In this document: positions 63,092-64,000 of the stretch, piece after piece | Position numbering within the stretch: the first letter of the stretch is position 1 | Layout of the letters: each line of letters starts with the position of its first letter | Source: Pachyseris speciosa | Taxonomy: Eukaryota; Cnidaria; Anthozoa; Scleractinia; Pachyseridae | Assembly: GCA_016490735.1 (NCBI GenBank) | Contig: JAEMWC010000263.1 | Location: forward strand, 80,001-144,000 | Direction of reading: 5' to 3' | Length of the DNA stretch: 64,000 bases | Notes under the pieces: model-generated | The model's database searches: none | Told to the model about the DNA's origin: nothing | The model's input: only the letters and a program-made list of their open reading frames with translations | Program-made: the position numbers and the translations under genes

Positions 63092-63877
63092 TCAGATAAA
63101 CCTGGAAGCAAGAGCTAATACTTTCGAGTACTTGTCCTGTCTCCTTCGGAGTATTGTAGGAACAGGACCCTTTATTCGCGTTCCGAGGGGAGCGAGATTG
63201 TCATCAACAAGCACAATGCAGTTGTTGTCATATCTTGGAACTGTGTGGTGTTTCGTTTTTCTTGTTCCAATGACAATTGCTTTGTTTGTCTTTCCAGCAA
63301 CAGCAACGCGGATCACATCACCTGGATCGGCAGTCTTTCTTTTTCTGTAAAATCCTATTAAGTACGGCGGACGATTTTTCTTAGCTCTTTGTCCAAGAGC
63401 ACTGTTGTCAATAACCTTGAAAGTTGTTAGCAGAGTGATATTTCTTTTCTGGACAAAACCAGGCAAAAATTTACAAAGAGCGGAGTACTGAGGCTGTAGC
63501 TTAAGTCCTAGAAAATGGAAAAGTAAAACTCTGTCATTGGCTTTAAGAAATAATTGCAAACACTTATGGACATATTTTCACCAAAAAGCTTCAGCCTTCA
63601 ACTGTTGAAATTTAAAAAGTTAACAAGTCAAATGTTTTAAATCCTTGTAAGTTGTATTTTAAACAAATGGGAGATGACGGGGTGGGTAAAATTAGCTACC
63701 AGTAAGTACATGTCATCCCTGGAGTCTTAGAGCAGATTGTAGGGGAAAGTAAAAACTTGAAATGGTTGAAAAGATAATTTGCTTATTTTTTAAGTCACTT
63801 GTTTTAACTTTTTCCTTGCTACTTCAACCAAGCCCGACCGACAAAAATACTCTTTCTCACACACCTCTGGGAGCCAT
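63092..63877 (-). CDS. MRPL14: Mitochondrial large ribosomal subunit protein uL14m
   Basis: uL14m binds 23S-type rRNA at the subunit interface of the mitochondrial ribosome. Exon 1 is 63865-63877 (ATG and four bases of the next codons, MAPR) and exon 2 is 63092-63507, joined in phase 1 with a GTGTGT donor and a TTTTCTAG acceptor. The total is 142 aa, against 145 in human. Family words: TTFKVIDNSALG, KTADPGDVIRVAVAG, KTNKAIVIGTRKTK, PRYDNNCIVLVDDN, LAPLGTRIKGPVPT and RRRQDKYSKVLALASRFI at the C terminus, the uL14 fold from start to end. The mitochondrial form is favoured over cytosolic RPL23 by GTRIKGPVPT and the short leader QPQYSALCKFLPGF. Confidence 0.93.
63508..63864 (-). other. MRPL14 intron 1
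   Basis: 357 bp between the 13-nt coding exon and the main exon. Unremarkable AT-rich sequence, no element recognised. Confidence 0.8.
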
Positions 63878-64000
63878 TGTCAAGCTGACCGCCGCAAAAA
63901 AGCAAACGGTATAGGCGATGTAACTTCGTAAAACTATCGTTCTCTGAAATTTCTGTCAGCAATGGCGGACAGCAAAAAAGCAACTGACAAACAACACTGA

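Noticed and set aside
63962..64000. ATGGCGGACAGCAAAAAAGC as first exon of a divergent gene upstream of MRPL14
   Set aside because: The frame meets TGA after 12 codons at the window edge and no donor is visible; the evidence is too short to decide.
1..64000. CRISPR array or prokaryotic operon
   Set aside because: There are no regularly spaced identical repeats, and the genes have GT-AG introns.

Overview
This is a window of intron-rich, AT-rich animal nuclear DNA crowded with dispersed repeats. Three housekeeping genes can be read exon by exon: WDR61/SKI8, cytochrome c oxidase subunit 7C and mitochondrial ribosomal protein L14. A fourth, large gene encodes a coiled-coil protein I do not recognise. 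The tRNA-Thr-derived SINEs, short-tailed LINE relics, DIRS-type gag and very many fold-back elements resemble what is described from cnidarian (probably stony coral) genomes. That assignment is inference; nothing here fixes the species.

Layout. 1-38046, minus strand: the 5' part of the coiled-coil gene, 22 exons that stay in one phase and give 679 codons, with the C-terminal end beyond base 1. Its introns hold LINE relics (1948-2730, 7600-9173, 12192-15645), a DIRS-type fragment inside the third LINE, many MITEs, and two copies of a ~2.8 kb unit (17050-20862 and 33315-36127). Intron 2 (28045-37690) also carries a 2.4 kb inverted-repeat element and a chimeric helicase/receptor-like relic. 38047-42358: intergenic, fold-back elements only. 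42359-54636, minus strand: WDR61, 11 exons, 304 aa, with the start codon alone in exon 1; its introns hold piggyBac-type MITEs, one inserted inside another. 54637-54796: a 160-bp bidirectional promoter. 54797-56798, plus strand: COX7C, two exons, with a palindrome and a MITE in its intron. 56799-63091: mostly repeats (tRNA-like SINE, MITE, LINE relics) plus one weak two-exon small-gene candidate. 63092-63877, minus strand: MRPL14, two exons.

Functionally the genes are unrelated: WDR61 belongs to the SKI and PAF1 complexes, COX7C to respiratory complex IV, MRPL14 to the mitochondrial large ribosomal subunit. WDR61 and COX7C are joined only by a divergent promoter. The notable biology is transposon structure. 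Two ~2.8 kb units are bounded at each end by a ~215-bp repeat that itself has inverted ends. One unit is split by a piggyBac-type MITE with TTAA duplications, and the other supplies the empty site. A mariner-type MITE is filled with TCGA-rich repeats. Four MITEs share Harbinger-like ends but have private interiors built from their own short words. No CRISPR array, virus or complete autonomous transposon was seen.
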